Under the pieces are notes generated by a model. It did not search any database. It saw only the letters and a list, made by a program, of their open reading frames with translations, and was not told the DNA's origin. From positions 285,390 through 349,389 of the forward strand of contig NZ_JAIQDW010000003.1 of assembly GCF_020026925.1 (NCBI RefSeq): DNA of 64,000 nucleotides, read 5' to 3'. The stretch comes from Flavobacterium hibisci (GTDB lineage Bacteria; Bacteroidota; Bacteroidia; Flavobacteriales; Flavobacteriaceae). Shown here piece by piece: positions 31,801 to 39,607 of the stretch. The position numbers and the translations under genes are program-made. The number at the start of each line of letters is the position of its first letter. Position 1 is the stretch's first letter.

Positions 31801-33112
31801 TAAACCAACGTTAGGATTTATTTTTGGTAGTCAGGATGATATACGATATGAATCGGCTAAAAATGGCTGGCTGACAACTTACGATAATTTCAATCAAAAT
31901 TATACTCAGGTCAATAACAAGCTTTTGAAGGCAACAGCAAATATTGATTTGTTTCCGGATTTTAAAATAGACTTGAGTATGGACAGGTCTTATTCTGAAA
32001 ATTCTTCAGAGCAGTATAGTGTTGTCAATGGTGAATATACGCCTTTATCTCCTTATACTTATGGAATGTTTTCTATTTCCACGGTATTAATTAAAACCGC
32101 TTTTTCTACAAGTGATGAAAATGTATCGGCTGCTTTTGATGATTTTAGAAATAACCGTCTAATAATAGCAAATCGTTTGGCTGAAGATCGGTACGGAAGC
32201 ACAATTCCGCGATACGACGCTGGAACTCTGCCAATTGAAGATACAAATGTCCCTATAGATAATCTTGCAAATCCAAATAACCCTGATAGAAAGATGATTC
32301 AGTCAAATGATGGCTATCCTGTAGGTTATGGAAAAAGTAATCAGGCAGTTTTGCTTCCCGCATTTTTAGCTGCGTATTCAGGAAATGATGCATCGAGTTC
32401 CTCGACAGGGATTTTTAGAAATTTTCCTATCCCGAACTGGAGTATAAAATATAATGGATTGATGCGTTATAAATATTTTAAAGACAGATTCAAACGTTTC
32501 TCTTTACAGCACAATTACAGGGCATCTTATACAATTAATCAGTTTAGATCTAATTTCGATTATAGCGAAAATCCAAATGGTACAGATGTAAATGGCAATT
32601 TCTTCAATAAAACTATTATGTCAAATGTCAATTTGGTAGAACAGTTTAGTCCGTTAATACGTGTTGATTTTGAATTGAAAGGATCATTGAGGGTACTTAC
32701 TGAAGTAAAGAAAGACAGAGCTTTATCTATGAGTTTTGATAATAATTTATTGACCGAAGTTAAAGGTCTTGAATATGTGGTAGGTTTAGGGTATCGTTTT
32801 AAGGATGTAATTTTTTCATCAACTCTGGCCGATAATCCAACCGGAATTATAAAAAGCGATATTAATATCAAGGCAGATTTTTCATACAGAAACAACCAGA
32901 CTCTGGTTCGCTATTTAGATTATGATAATAATCAATTGGCAGCCGGACAAAATATCTGGTCATTAAAACTTACTGCAGATTATGCTTTCAGCAAGAACCT
33001 TACGGCTATTTTCTATTACGATCATTCGTTTTCGAAAGCAGTTATTTCTACATCATTTCCACTAACAAACATTCGTTCAGGATTTACACTTCGATATAAT
33101 TTTGGGAATTAA
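25856..33112 (+). CDS. sprA: SprA, type IX secretion outer-membrane translocon and gliding motility protein
   Basis: A giant outer-membrane protein of about 2,418 residues. A signal peptide (KILLFLLVLFCGNALHAQ) leads to an export-competent protein rich in aromatic and amphipathic strands and ends in a C-terminal Phe-containing strand. In F. johnsoniae, SprA forms the very large single-chain barrel through which type IX substrates leave, and it is required for gliding. Length, the early motif (GYKYDPVTDRYIYTS) and linkage to ruvA upstream and gcvH downstream all fit. A TTG three codons earlier at 25847 is open, but ATG 25856 starts a normal signal peptide. Confidence 0.95.
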   Translation: MRKILLFLLVLFCGNALHAQVNPTIQDTTKTGFSVGKLELENPPSVLSGYKYDPVTDRYIYTSSVDGFSIDYPLVLTPKQYEDLLLKESRRNYFRQKMIAVDGKKAGSENAKKDLLPRYYINSSLFESIFGSNTIDVKPTGSVEMDLGLRYSKQDNPSFSPRNRSSLTFDFDQRISMSLMGKVGTRLEVNANYDTQSTFAFQNLFKLAYTPTEDDIIQKVEVGNVSMPLNSTLIRGAQSLFGVKTQLQFGKTTVTGVFSEQKSQTKSIVAEGGGTIQNFDLYALDYDNDRHFFLSQYFRNKYDASLRNYPFIDSRVQITRLEVWVTNKQNRVSTTSNNLRNIIALQDLGEAQLTGLPDSEVVVINPSTGFFNTNKPVDSPTDNENNKYDPAAIGQPGSYLNSNIREIVTAKNGFNNADPNRSEGRDYSVLENARKLTSNEYTFNPQLGYISLQQRLANDEILAVAYEYTVGGVVYQVGEFGSDGVDGTVVTGSSQNNNQAVITQSLILKMLKSSLTNVNNPVWNLMMKNIYQIPGAYQIKQDDFRFNILYTDPSPINYISPVDTANPFPSNPTAGNEVKDTPLLKVFNLDRLNYNNDPQAGGDGFFDYLQGITFDAQNGRIIFTTKEPFGKLLFDKLNTGAAGENYNDPSTYNPNQRKYVFRNMYRTTQSGALQDSDKNKFLLRGKYKSSGSDGIPIGAFNVPQGSVVVTAGGRVLVEGIDYSVDYQLGRVQILDASLQASNTPIEVSLENNSVFGQQTRRFMGFNVEHKISDKFLIGGTYLKMTERPFTQKSSYGQESVNNTIFGFNGNYSTEIPFFTRLVNKLPNIDTDVPSTLSIRGEVAFLKPDAPKASDFEGEATIYVDDFEGSQSTVDMRSAYAWSLASTPFINSDTDTTFGADSNTLSYGYKRAKLAWYSIDPIFYTQKPSGISNDDLSLNTTRRIYSRELYPNTDIAQGQLQVINTLDLSYYPSERGPYNNNPTFGSDPVNGNFGGIMRSLNSTNFEQSNVEYIQFWILDPYVGNASAQPSNVGKIYFNLGEVSEDILKDGRKQYENGLGPDQLVVKPIWGEVPASQSLIYAFDNNTGNRTNQDVGLDGLPNGREGAIYTNYAAESDPAADDYTYFLNTTGGVQDRYKKYNGVEGNSPVDINDANRGSTTLPDVEDINRDNTMNTINAYYEYSIDIKPDMAIGQNYITDIKVVNNVELPNGGSTTARWIQFKIPVAQPQSTIGNISDFRSIRFMRMFMTGFNDQVTVRFGALDLVRGEWRRYDGTMDKADTDPTNDGTDFDVQAVNIQENSTKCPVNYVMPPNVQREQLYNNNTIINQNEQSLALRVSGNGLEAQDSRAAFKNVSIDMRQYKKLKMFLHAESLEGEASVADNEMVAFIRFGNDFTENFYQVEIPLKVTVTGGGCSINPDLVWPQANEMNLALDLLTRMKIKGMSIDINSSKRDINGIYYPDNDPDVSEGDGDSKLVLGIKGNPNFGLVRNLMVGIKNGNTVDKRIKGEVWFNELRLSDMENKGGMAAILNIDTNMADFATVSATGRKSTIGFGSIEEGANERDREDIQQYNIVTNLNLGKLLPPKWGINLPFNYAIGEEVITPEYDPFNQDIKLKQLLDETTDQAQKDNIKNRAIDYTKRKSINFIGVRKDRTPEQKSHVYDVENFTFSQSYNQVERHDYEIEDYEDELSNSSVNYAYTFQPKEITPFKQTKFMKKSEYWKLLSDFNFNYLPSNISFNSNIIRQSNRQQFRQVEDVQGIGLDALYRRNFAHNYQYGFGFNLTKSLKLNYTASSNNIVKNFLNDDNTPKEDFSIWDDYFDLGTPNQHTQQLVLNYDIPINKVPVLSFIKANYSYTADYNWQRSSTALSQYEEENPDGSFTTYDLGNTIQNANSNTLSTTFNMTTLYKYLGLTPGSKKAAKTKPAGPPKPGEKVVNTNKAQTTRSPFYDGLIGVLTSVKNIQINYTENSGTVLPGYTPGIGFLGTSKPTLGFIFGSQDDIRYESAKNGWLTTYDNFNQNYTQVNNKLLKATANIDLFPDFKIDLSMDRSYSENSSEQYSVVNGEYTPLSPYTYGMFSISTVLIKTAFSTSDENVSAAFDDFRNNRLIIANRLAEDRYGSTIPRYDAGTLPIEDTNVPIDNLANPNNPDRKMIQSNDGYPVGYGKSNQAVLLPAFLAAYSGNDASSSSTGIFRNFPIPNWSIKYNGLMRYKYFKDRFKRFSLQHNYRASYTINQFRSNFDYSENPNGTDVNGNFFNKTIMSNVNLVEQFSPLIRVDFELKGSLRVLTEVKKDRALSMSFDNNLLTEVKGLEYVVGLGYRFKDVIFSSTLADNPTGIIKSDINIKADFSYRNNQTLVRYLDYDNNQLAAGQNIWSLKLTADYAFSKNLTAIFYYDHSFSKAVISTSFPLTNIRSGFTLRYNFGN

Positions 33113-33149
33113 TTTTGTTATTATAAACTAATTTTAATTAGAAGATTGT

Positions 33150-33157
33150 TACATTTG
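33150..33157 (+). promoter_or_regulatory. -7 box of gcvH
   Basis: TACATTTG matches TAnnTTTG, 38 bases before the gcvH ATG. It suggests gcvH-vanZ is transcribed separately from sprA. Confidence 0.45.
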
Positions 33158-33195
33158 TTACTTTAAAATTAAATATCAATTTCAAACATAATAAT

Positions 33196-33576
33196 ATGAG
33201 CATACCGGCAAATTTAAAGTACACAAAAGATCACGAATGGGTTAGCATAGATGGTGATGTTGCAACAGTAGGAATCACTCATTTTGCTCAAAAAGAGTTA
33301 GGGGATATCGTGTATGTTGAAGTAGAAACTTTGGATCAGACACTTGAAAAAGACGAAGTTTTCGGAACTGTAGAAGCCGTAAAAACGGTATCAGATTTAT
33401 TCTTGCCTTTATCGGGAGAAATCATTGCTTTTAATGAAGATTTGGAAAGCACTCCTGAAGCAGTAAATTCTGATCCTTATGGAGCCGGATGGATGATTAA
33501 AGTAAAAATTGCTAACGCTTCAGAAATAGATTCATTATTGTCAGATGAAGCATACAAACAACTTATAGGTGCCTAA
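33196..33576 (+). CDS. gcvH: Glycine cleavage system H protein
   Basis: A 126-residue lipoyl carrier that shuttles the aminomethyl group between the P, T and L proteins of glycine cleavage. The lipoylation site is Lys63 in [11 protein letters not shown], within the usual beta-sandwich fold ([20 protein letters not shown]). Length is standard. The P and T protein genes are not in this window. The vanZ-like gene overlaps its last 8 bases. Confidence 0.97.
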   Translation: MSIPANLKYTKDHEWVSIDGDVATVGITHFAQKELGDIVYVEVETLDQTLEKDEVFGTVEAVKTVSDLFLPLSGEIIAFNEDLESTPEAVNSDPYGAGWMIKVKIANASEIDSLLSDEAYKQLIGA

Positions 33577-33952
33577 ACAACTGCTTTTATTGTGGGCAAT
33601 AATTTGCACAGGGATAATTACCTATCTTTGCCTGACAGACTCAAGTAATATTCCTGCAGTCAGTTTTCCCAGCATTGATAAAATAGTACATTTCTGTTTT
33701 CATTTTGGCTTTACAATTTCATGGATTTTGTTTTTCAAAAAAGAATTAAAAGGTAAGACTACGGATGATTTTAAAGCCTACTTAATATCCTTTATATTTT
33801 CAGTTTTTTTTGGAATAACTATCGAAATATTGCAAGGTATTTTTACCAAAACCAGGGCAGCAGATGTTGCTGATATTTTAGGTAATGCCATTGGAGCTAC
33901 AGCTGCAGTTTTTACGGCAATAGCTTTTAAAAAGCAAATTGACAAAATATAA
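33569..33952 (+). CDS. VanZ-like membrane protein
   Basis: A 127-residue integral membrane protein with about four hydrophobic helices and the VanZ-family signature [20 protein letters not shown]. The second half has [25 protein letters not shown], which places acidic residues and Asn typical of the family in a membrane hairpin. Function is unknown outside glycopeptide-resistance loci. No ATG is suitably placed; a GTG at 33569, overlapping gcvH by 8 bases, is the likely start and suggests translational coupling. Confidence 0.85.
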   Translation: MPKQLLLLWAIICTGIITYLCLTDSSNIPAVSFPSIDKIVHFCFHFGFTISWILFFKKELKGKTTDDFKAYLISFIFSVFFGITIEILQGIFTKTRAADVADILGNAIGATAAVFTAIAFKKQIDKI

Positions 33953-33957
33953 TAATT

Positions 33958-33977
33958 CCCACTTCGGTGGGTTTTTT
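33958..33977 (+). terminator. Terminator after the VanZ-like gene
   Basis: CCCAC, a TTCG tetraloop, GTGGG (33958-33971), then six T. Short but with an extra-stable loop. Confidence 0.85.
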
Positions 33978-33996
33978 ATTTTCTAAATTTTAAATG

Positions 33997-34004
33997 TATT
34001 TTTG
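33997..34004 (+). promoter_or_regulatory. -7 box of deoC-remB
   Basis: TATTTTTG matches TAnnTTTG, 24 bases upstream of the deoC ATG at 34029 and just past the preceding terminator. No TTG at -33. Confidence 0.5.
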
Positions 34005-34028
34005 CGCTATCTCAGAATCTTAATTGAT

Positions 34029-34769
34029 ATGAATATCAGGCAATATTTAGACTCCACTTACTTGAAGACTGCTTCACAGGCCGGTATTTCAGAAATAGAA
34101 AACGATATTGTGGTTCAACATGCAATCACTGAAGCTATTAATGAGGGATTTAAAGTCATTATGATTCGGCCGGAGTATGTAGCTTTGGCCAAGAAAATGA
34201 TTTTACAGGCTAATTCAAATTTGAGCGTAGGCACTGTTATTGATTTTCCCGAAGGCAAATCAGATTTAGAAACAAAGATCAAAGAAGCGAATCAGGCAAT
34301 AGCAAATGGTGCAGATGATCTTGATTTTGTTTGCAATTATGAAGCTTTTAAAAACGGTGACACAGAATTAGTAAAACAAGAGATTTTAATAGCAACACAA
34401 ATAGGGCTGGCAAACAATAAAACAGTAAAATGGATTATTGAAACTGCCGCTTTAACGGAAAAAGAAGTTATTCAGCTTTCATCTTTGATAAAAAACGTTA
34501 TTATTTCTAATTTTAAAGAGGAAGATTATGCATCGGTTTTTGTAAAATCGTCAACCGGATTTTATAAAACCCAGGACGGTTCTCCAAATGGCGCAACTAT
34601 CCCGGAAATTATTATGATGTTAGAAAATGCATCGCCATTGCCGATAAAAGCTTCGGGAGGTGTTAAGACTTATAAAGAGGCAATGGAAATGATTGAATTA
34701 GGAGTTAAACGAATCGGCACTTCATCTGCAAAAGCAATTGCAAACGGAGAAAATAGCCCAAATGAATAG
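34029..34769 (+). CDS. deoC: Deoxyribose-phosphate aldolase
   Basis: A 246-residue class I aldolase that splits 2-deoxyribose 5-phosphate into glyceraldehyde 3-phosphate and acetaldehyde, in deoxynucleoside breakdown. The Schiff-base lysine is Lys173 in FVKSSTGF, and GADDLDF carries the conserved Asp pair. A TIM-barrel end motif, IKASGGVKTYKEAMEM, follows. The open frame runs to a TTG at 34002 inside the -7 box, so the ATG at 34029 is used. remB starts 2 bases after the stop. Confidence 0.95.
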   Translation: MNIRQYLDSTYLKTASQAGISEIENDIVVQHAITEAINEGFKVIMIRPEYVALAKKMILQANSNLSVGTVIDFPEGKSDLETKIKEANQAIANGADDLDFVCNYEAFKNGDTELVKQEILIATQIGLANNKTVKWIIETAALTEKEVIQLSSLIKNVIISNFKEEDYASVFVKSSTGFYKTQDGSPNGATIPEIIMMLENASPLPIKASGGVKTYKEAMEMIELGVKRIGTSSAKAIANGENSPNE

Positions 34770-34771
34770 TA

Positions 34772-36913
34772 ATGAAAATCAAAAATATTTTGAATAAAAG
34801 TTTTTTAACGTTCTTTCTGACATTATTATGCATGTCTGTTTTTTCTCAGGAAACAAGCAAATCTTCTGTTAAGCCAGGTTTTTCTGCTGAACGTTTCCCT
34901 GTTTTTCCAAATTGTGAAAATTTAGAGTCTAAAAATCTGGAAAACTGCTTTTACAAAGAAGTTCATGATTTTGTATATAACAATTTTGAAGTTCCGGAAA
35001 ATTTGAAACAGTCAAATTATAAAGGTGAAGTTAAGGTGCTTTTTGAAGTAGATGCAAATGGAGTCTTTAAGGTAATTTATGTAAATGCGACAAATGACAA
35101 TCTGGCGAAAGAAGCCAAACGTGTTTTTGATAAATTTCCAAATATAAAGCCATCAACTTATAATGGTACTGCAACTTATTCTAAATACACCATTTCGATT
35201 GATGTTCCATTAAAAAGCTCAGAGCAGATTGCTGCGGAGAATCTTGCTGCAGCAGAAATTTTAAAACCAATAGAAAAGCCAATGACTGAACTGGATAGTA
35301 TTGTGTATAAAAAATACAATAATCCTGAATTCGAAAGTCATTTAAATATTCCTTTTTCACACAGTTATTATGCACAGTTTGATGCAGCTATGAATCAGGT
35401 GGGGAGTAACAATCATACGGCATCCAAACCTTACACTTATGCAGAAGTTTCAAAATATTATAATTTAAAAGCAGTAAACGAGTCGCTTCAAAAAAAGACT
35501 TCTAGCTGGTTAGGAAGAAAATGGTGGAATGAAAATATGGTTCAGATTCAGGGAGAAGATTACTGGTTGTCTTTAAATCCAATTGTTGATCTGCAAATCG
35601 GTAAGGCTTCAGATCTGAATGCGTCCTATACTTATGTAAACACACGTGCGATCAATTTCAGAGGAGGTTTAGGAAAACAAATCAACTTTACCACCACAAT
35701 TTTTGAAAGTCAGGGAAGATTTGCAGGATATTTTAATGATTATGCCAATTCCTTAAAGCCTTCAGGAGGAAATCCTGCGATCATTCCAGGTATGGGAATT
35801 GCAAAACAATTTAAAACCGATTCGTATGATTTTCCATTAGCGGAAGCAAATATTTCGTATTCGCCAAGTAAATTTTTCGATTTTCATTTAGGCTACGGAA
35901 GAAATTTTATCGGAGACGGATATCGTTCATTATTGGAAAGCGATGGAGCTAGTCCTTATCCTTACTTTAAAATTAATACGACTTTTTGGAAAATAAAATA
36001 TACCAATACGTATATGTGGCTAAAAGATGTTCGTCCTGAGGCTACAGTTGACAAAACGTATGCATCAAAATACATGGCAAATCATTATCTGAGCTGGAAT
36101 GTTTCAAATAAGCTGAATTTAGGTTTCTTTGAATCGGTAGTGTGGACAGATACCAATAACAGAGGTTTTGATGTAAATTTTGTTAATCCGATTATATTTT
36201 ATCGTTCTGTTGAGTTTGCATCATCTTCTAAAAGCGGTAATGCGCTTTTGGGAATTACATCTAAATACAAATGGAATAATAATATCAATTTGTATGGACA
36301 GTTATTGATTGATGAGTTTTCATTTGGAGATATAAAAGCGGCAGATAACAGCTGGAAAAATAAAATTGGATATCAGTTGGGTGCTAAATATTTTAACGCC
36401 TTTAAAATTAAAGATCTGCTTCTTCAGTTAGAATACAATCATGTTCGTCCTTACGTATATTCTCATAGTGCTGTAATTACTAATTATGCACACAATAATC
36501 AAAGTCTTGGTCATCAATGGGGTGGTAATTTTGAAGAACTTGTTGCGATTGGCCGTTATCATAAAGGACGTCTTTTTGCTGATGCGAAATTTACTGTGGG
36601 AAAAAGAGGTTTTGATTTTGATACCGCAGAAGATTCTTTTAACTACGGAGGTAATATTTATAAAAGTTATGAAGAAAAACGACCTTATGACAATGGTGTA
36701 AAGATAGGTCAGGGCAATAAAACCAATATTTTTATTGCCGATATTCAGGGAGGATATCTGATAAATCCAATGACAAATCTGAAACTTTTTGGAAGTTTTA
36801 TCTATAGAAATTTCGACCCAATGCAGAACACAGCAACTACTTTTAAACAAAGTACGACCTGGTTTACAATAGGATTGCGTTCTGATCTTTTCAACTGGTA
36901 TTTTGATTATTAA
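34772..36913 (+). CDS. remB: Gliding motility protein RemB-like outer-membrane protein
   Basis: A 713-residue exported protein. A signal peptide (FLTFFLTLLCMSVFSQ) is followed by a TonB C-terminal-like alpha/beta domain at about 45-145 (GEVKVLFEVDANGVFKVIYV). A long, strand-rich barrel-like region follows to the end (SWLGRKWWNENMVQIQGEDY, NLKLFGSFIYRNFDP). From memory of the F. johnsoniae map, remB, a gene affecting gliding, lies four genes after sprA, behind gcvH, a VanZ-like gene and deoC. That matches here exactly. The function is supported by position rather than by a motif. It is in an operon with deoC. Confidence 0.78.
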   Translation: MKIKNILNKSFLTFFLTLLCMSVFSQETSKSSVKPGFSAERFPVFPNCENLESKNLENCFYKEVHDFVYNNFEVPENLKQSNYKGEVKVLFEVDANGVFKVIYVNATNDNLAKEAKRVFDKFPNIKPSTYNGTATYSKYTISIDVPLKSSEQIAAENLAAAEILKPIEKPMTELDSIVYKKYNNPEFESHLNIPFSHSYYAQFDAAMNQVGSNNHTASKPYTYAEVSKYYNLKAVNESLQKKTSSWLGRKWWNENMVQIQGEDYWLSLNPIVDLQIGKASDLNASYTYVNTRAINFRGGLGKQINFTTTIFESQGRFAGYFNDYANSLKPSGGNPAIIPGMGIAKQFKTDSYDFPLAEANISYSPSKFFDFHLGYGRNFIGDGYRSLLESDGASPYPYFKINTTFWKIKYTNTYMWLKDVRPEATVDKTYASKYMANHYLSWNVSNKLNLGFFESVVWTDTNNRGFDVNFVNPIIFYRSVEFASSSKSGNALLGITSKYKWNNNINLYGQLLIDEFSFGDIKAADNSWKNKIGYQLGAKYFNAFKIKDLLLQLEYNHVRPYVYSHSAVITNYAHNNQSLGHQWGGNFEELVAIGRYHKGRLFADAKFTVGKRGFDFDTAEDSFNYGGNIYKSYEEKRPYDNGVKIGQGNKTNIFIADIQGGYLINPMTNLKLFGSFIYRNFDPMQNTATTFKQSTTWFTIGLRSDLFNWYFDY

Positions 36914-37026
36914 TATTAATAAGACTTTTCGATATAATTGTGTTAAAGATTGGCAAGTCCTTATTTTGAAAAGGTTTTTATTTGGAATTTCTAATTTTAT
37001 AGTTCAGAATTCTATAATCTAATTTG

Positions 37027-37034
37027 TACATTTG
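37027..37034 (+). promoter_or_regulatory. -7 box of the ctaB operon
   Basis: TACATTTG followed by CACC matches the promoter form seen elsewhere in the window, 33 bases before the ctaB start. Confidence 0.5.
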
Positions 37035-37067
37035 CACCACTCAAAAAAATAGACAAATAATTACAGG

Positions 37068-37970
37068 TTGAACGCTACTAAAAATACAATTTCACTTAAA
37101 TCGATATTTCTGGATTTCAAAGAGATTACCAAAGCTGGTTTAGCTATCAGTGTTTTGTTTTCTTCAATTGCAGGATATTTATTAGGTGTAAATAATGAAA
37201 ATCCTTTTCAATGGAGTGTTTTAGCTGTTTTAATGGTTGGAGGCTACTGTATGGTTGGTGCTTCTAATGCTTTTAATCAGGTAATCGAAAAAGATATTGA
37301 TTCTTTAATGGATCGTACCAAAAACCGCCCGGTTCCTTCAGGGCGTATGTCTCCAAAAGTGGCTTTGCTGGTAGCAAGTTTACTAACGATTACAGGAATT
37401 GTTTTGTTATATACGATCAATGCAAAGTCTGCAATGTTTGCAGCAATCTCAATATTTTTATATACGAGTGTTTATACACCTTTAAAAACGGTAACCTCAT
37501 TGTCTGTTTTTGTTGGGGCTTTTCCGGGGGCAATTCCGTTTATGTTAGGATGGGTTGCGGCGACAGGTGAATTCGGGATAGAGGCAGGTACTTTATTTTT
37601 GATTCAGTTTTTCTGGCAATTCCCTCATTTTTGGGCTATTGGATGGTTTTTATATGAAGATTATGAAAAGGCGGGTATTTTTATGCTTCCAACAGGAAAA
37701 AAAGATAAAGGAACAGCTTTGCAGGTTATTTTATATACAATTTGGCTGATAATTGCGTCGCTGTTACCAATGTTAGGATATACAGGACAATTATTTCTTA
37801 CGCGAACTGCTGCAATCGTAGTTTTTTTATTAGGACTCTGGATGTTGTTTTATGCTGTGCGTTTGTATCAGTTAAGAACTGCAAAATCGGCCAGAACATT
37901 AATGCTGGTAAGTGTTTCGTATATTTCGTTACTGCAAATAGTATTTATAGTAGATAAATTTTTAAGATAG
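37068..37970 (+). CDS. ctaB: Protohaem IX farnesyltransferase (haem O synthase)
   Basis: A 300-residue polytopic membrane enzyme that adds a farnesyl group to haem b, giving haem O for the oxidase. Both aspartate-rich UbiA-family motifs are present: NAFNQVIEKDIDSLMDRTKN and the second cytosolic loop YEDYEKAGIFMLP. So is the region YTPLKTVTSLSVFVGAFPGA. There is no ATG before the first helix, so the TTG at 37068 is the likely start. First gene of an oxidase subunit and assembly cluster; the next gene begins 2 bases after it. Confidence 0.95.
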   Translation: MNATKNTISLKSIFLDFKEITKAGLAISVLFSSIAGYLLGVNNENPFQWSVLAVLMVGGYCMVGASNAFNQVIEKDIDSLMDRTKNRPVPSGRMSPKVALLVASLLTITGIVLLYTINAKSAMFAAISIFLYTSVYTPLKTVTSLSVFVGAFPGAIPFMLGWVAATGEFGIEAGTLFLIQFFWQFPHFWAIGWFLYEDYEKAGIFMLPTGKKDKGTALQVILYTIWLIIASLLPMLGYTGQLFLTRTAAIVVFLLGLWMLFYAVRLYQLRTAKSARTLMLVSVSYISLLQIVFIVDKFLR

Positions 37971-37972
37971 TT

Positions 37973-38560
37973 ATGGAAATGACAATGAAAATAAGTGAAG
38001 AACAAGTAAGAAAATCAAAATCGGCAAAACTGATTTTGTTGTTCGCAATGGTGAGTATGACTATGATGTTTGCCGGACTTACCAGTGCGTTTGTGGTAAG
38101 TAAATCAAGGGCAGACTGGTTGAAGAATTTTGAATTGCCATCTGCGTTTTATTATAGTACAGCTGTAATTATTGGTTGTAGTATTGCTTTTCATTTGGCA
38201 AAAAAAGCCATTCAAAAAGATAAAAGAAGTGCTACTACAGGGTTTCTGCTTGCTACATTATTATTAGGTATTGCATTTGTGGTTTTGCAGTTTGAAGGTT
38301 TTGGTCAGATTGTAAAAAGCGGATATTATTTTACCGGTAAAGGGAGTTCTATAACGACTACTTTTCTTTATGTGGTCACTGTTACGCATTTATTGCACCT
38401 TGCAGGGGGATTAATTTCTCTTTTAATTGTAATTTATAATCATTTTAAACAAAAATACAATTCAACTCAAACTCTTGGTATAGAACTAGGTGCGATGTAT
38501 TGGCACTTTCTGGACTTATTGTGGGTTTATTTATTTTTATTTTTATATTTCTTTAAATAA
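37973..38560 (+). CDS. Short subunit III-type haem-copper oxidase protein
   Basis: A 195-residue membrane protein with five predicted helices and the cytochrome oxidase subunit III pattern. It starts KLILLFAMVSMTMMFAGL and ends with the signature MYWHFLDLLWVYLFLFLYFF. It lacks the long loop found in the 328-residue paralogue just downstream. Both carry the YWHF-D-WV ending. It may be a second, small subunit III of the same oxidase or an assembly partner. The start MEMTMKIS has three candidate Met; the first is used here. Confidence 0.87.
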   Translation: MEMTMKISEEQVRKSKSAKLILLFAMVSMTMMFAGLTSAFVVSKSRADWLKNFELPSAFYYSTAVIIGCSIAFHLAKKAIQKDKRSATTGFLLATLLLGIAFVVLQFEGFGQIVKSGYYFTGKGSSITTTFLYVVTVTHLLHLAGGLISLLIVIYNHFKQKYNSTQTLGIELGAMYWHFLDLLWVYLFLFLYFFK

Positions 38561-38570
38561 GAAAAAAACG

Positions 38571-38578
38571 TAAATTTG
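38571..38578 (+). promoter_or_regulatory. Possible internal -7 box before coxC
   Basis: TAAATTTG matches TAnnTTTG, 24 bases before the ATG at 38603. It could give extra transcription of subunits III and IV. Confidence 0.35.
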
Positions 38579-38602
38579 GGAACTTTTTAACGAATATCTT
38601 TT

Positions 38603-39589
38603 ATGGAAGCGACAGTTACTACTGCAAATAACGACGAAAAAACTTGGGGAGGCGGAGAGCATATCCAGCCATTAGGAGCAAGTTATGGTAAAATGATGAT
38701 GTGGTTTTTTATCGTATCAGATGCCTTGACATTCTCTGGATTTCTTGCTGCTTATGGTTTTTCTAGGTTTAAATTTATTGAAACATGGCCATTGGCTGAC
38801 GAAGTGTTTACTCACTTTCCATTTATGCATGGTGTTTCGGCTCCAATGTATTATGTGGCCTTAATGACTTTTATTTTGATTTTCTCATCTGTAACTATGG
38901 TTTTGGCAGTTGACGCAGGTCATCAGTTGAAAAAGACAAAGGTTGCAATTTATATGTTCCTTACTATTATTGGAGGTTTTATTTTCGTAGGCTCTCAGGC
39001 ATGGGAGTGGAAAAACTTCATAAAAGGTGAATATGGTGCAATTGAAACAGCAGGTGGAAGTTTGTTGCAGTTTGTTGACAAAGATGGTAAAAGAGTTGCG
39101 CTTGCAGATTTTGCAGTAAAATTGCCAGAACAAAGAGAAGCTTTAACAAGAAGCCATTCGACCTGGTTTATGGAAGATGCTGAAACGCAGCCAACATATA
39201 CTGTTGCTGAAGTGCAGGCAGGTTTTAAAGCACATCCTGAATTATTAATCAGAACTGAAAAATTAACTGAACATAAGAAAAAAACTGTTTTGTCAAGAGA
39301 AGAGTCTGAAACTCATTTAGCAAATGCAAAATATGTAGTTGAAGGTGCAAATCTGACAAGAAATGAATACGGAAGCAAATTATTTGCTGATTTTTTCTTC
39401 TTTATTACAGGATTCCACGGATTCCACGTATTTTCCGGGGTTATCATTAATATCATTATATTCTTTAATGTATTATTAGGTACTTACGAAAAGAGAAGAA
39501 GCTATGAAATGGTAGAGAAAGTTGGTTTATACTGGCACTTTGTAGATTTAGTTTGGGTATTTGTATTTACAGTTTTCTACTTAGTTTAA
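38603..39589 (+). CDS. coxC: Cytochrome c oxidase subunit III
   Basis: A 328-residue membrane subunit of the oxidase. Helices near 30-50, 82-102, 113-131, then 260-282 and 305-327 carry subunit III motifs such as MMWFFIVSDALTFSGFL and the final YWHFVDLVWVFVFTVFYL. A hydrophilic insertion of about 115 residues (about 140-255) interrupts the fold after SQAWEW. A loop of this size is not part of the canonical proteobacterial subunit. It is expected to join the coxA and coxB products of the act operon. Confidence 0.94.
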   Translation: MEATVTTANNDEKTWGGGEHIQPLGASYGKMMMWFFIVSDALTFSGFLAAYGFSRFKFIETWPLADEVFTHFPFMHGVSAPMYYVALMTFILIFSSVTMVLAVDAGHQLKKTKVAIYMFLTIIGGFIFVGSQAWEWKNFIKGEYGAIETAGGSLLQFVDKDGKRVALADFAVKLPEQREALTRSHSTWFMEDAETQPTYTVAEVQAGFKAHPELLIRTEKLTEHKKKTVLSREESETHLANAKYVVEGANLTRNEYGSKLFADFFFFITGFHGFHVFSGVIINIIIFFNVLLGTYEKRRSYEMVEKVGLYWHFVDLVWVFVFTVFYLV

Positions 39590-39607
39590 TTTTAGAATTT
39601 AATCATT

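Noticed and set aside
36428..36850. Antisense open frame of 140 codons inside remB
   Set aside because: Composition is that of a reversed beta-barrel gene (Ile/Ser/Thr/Phe-rich, no motif); remB is clearly coding on the other strand.
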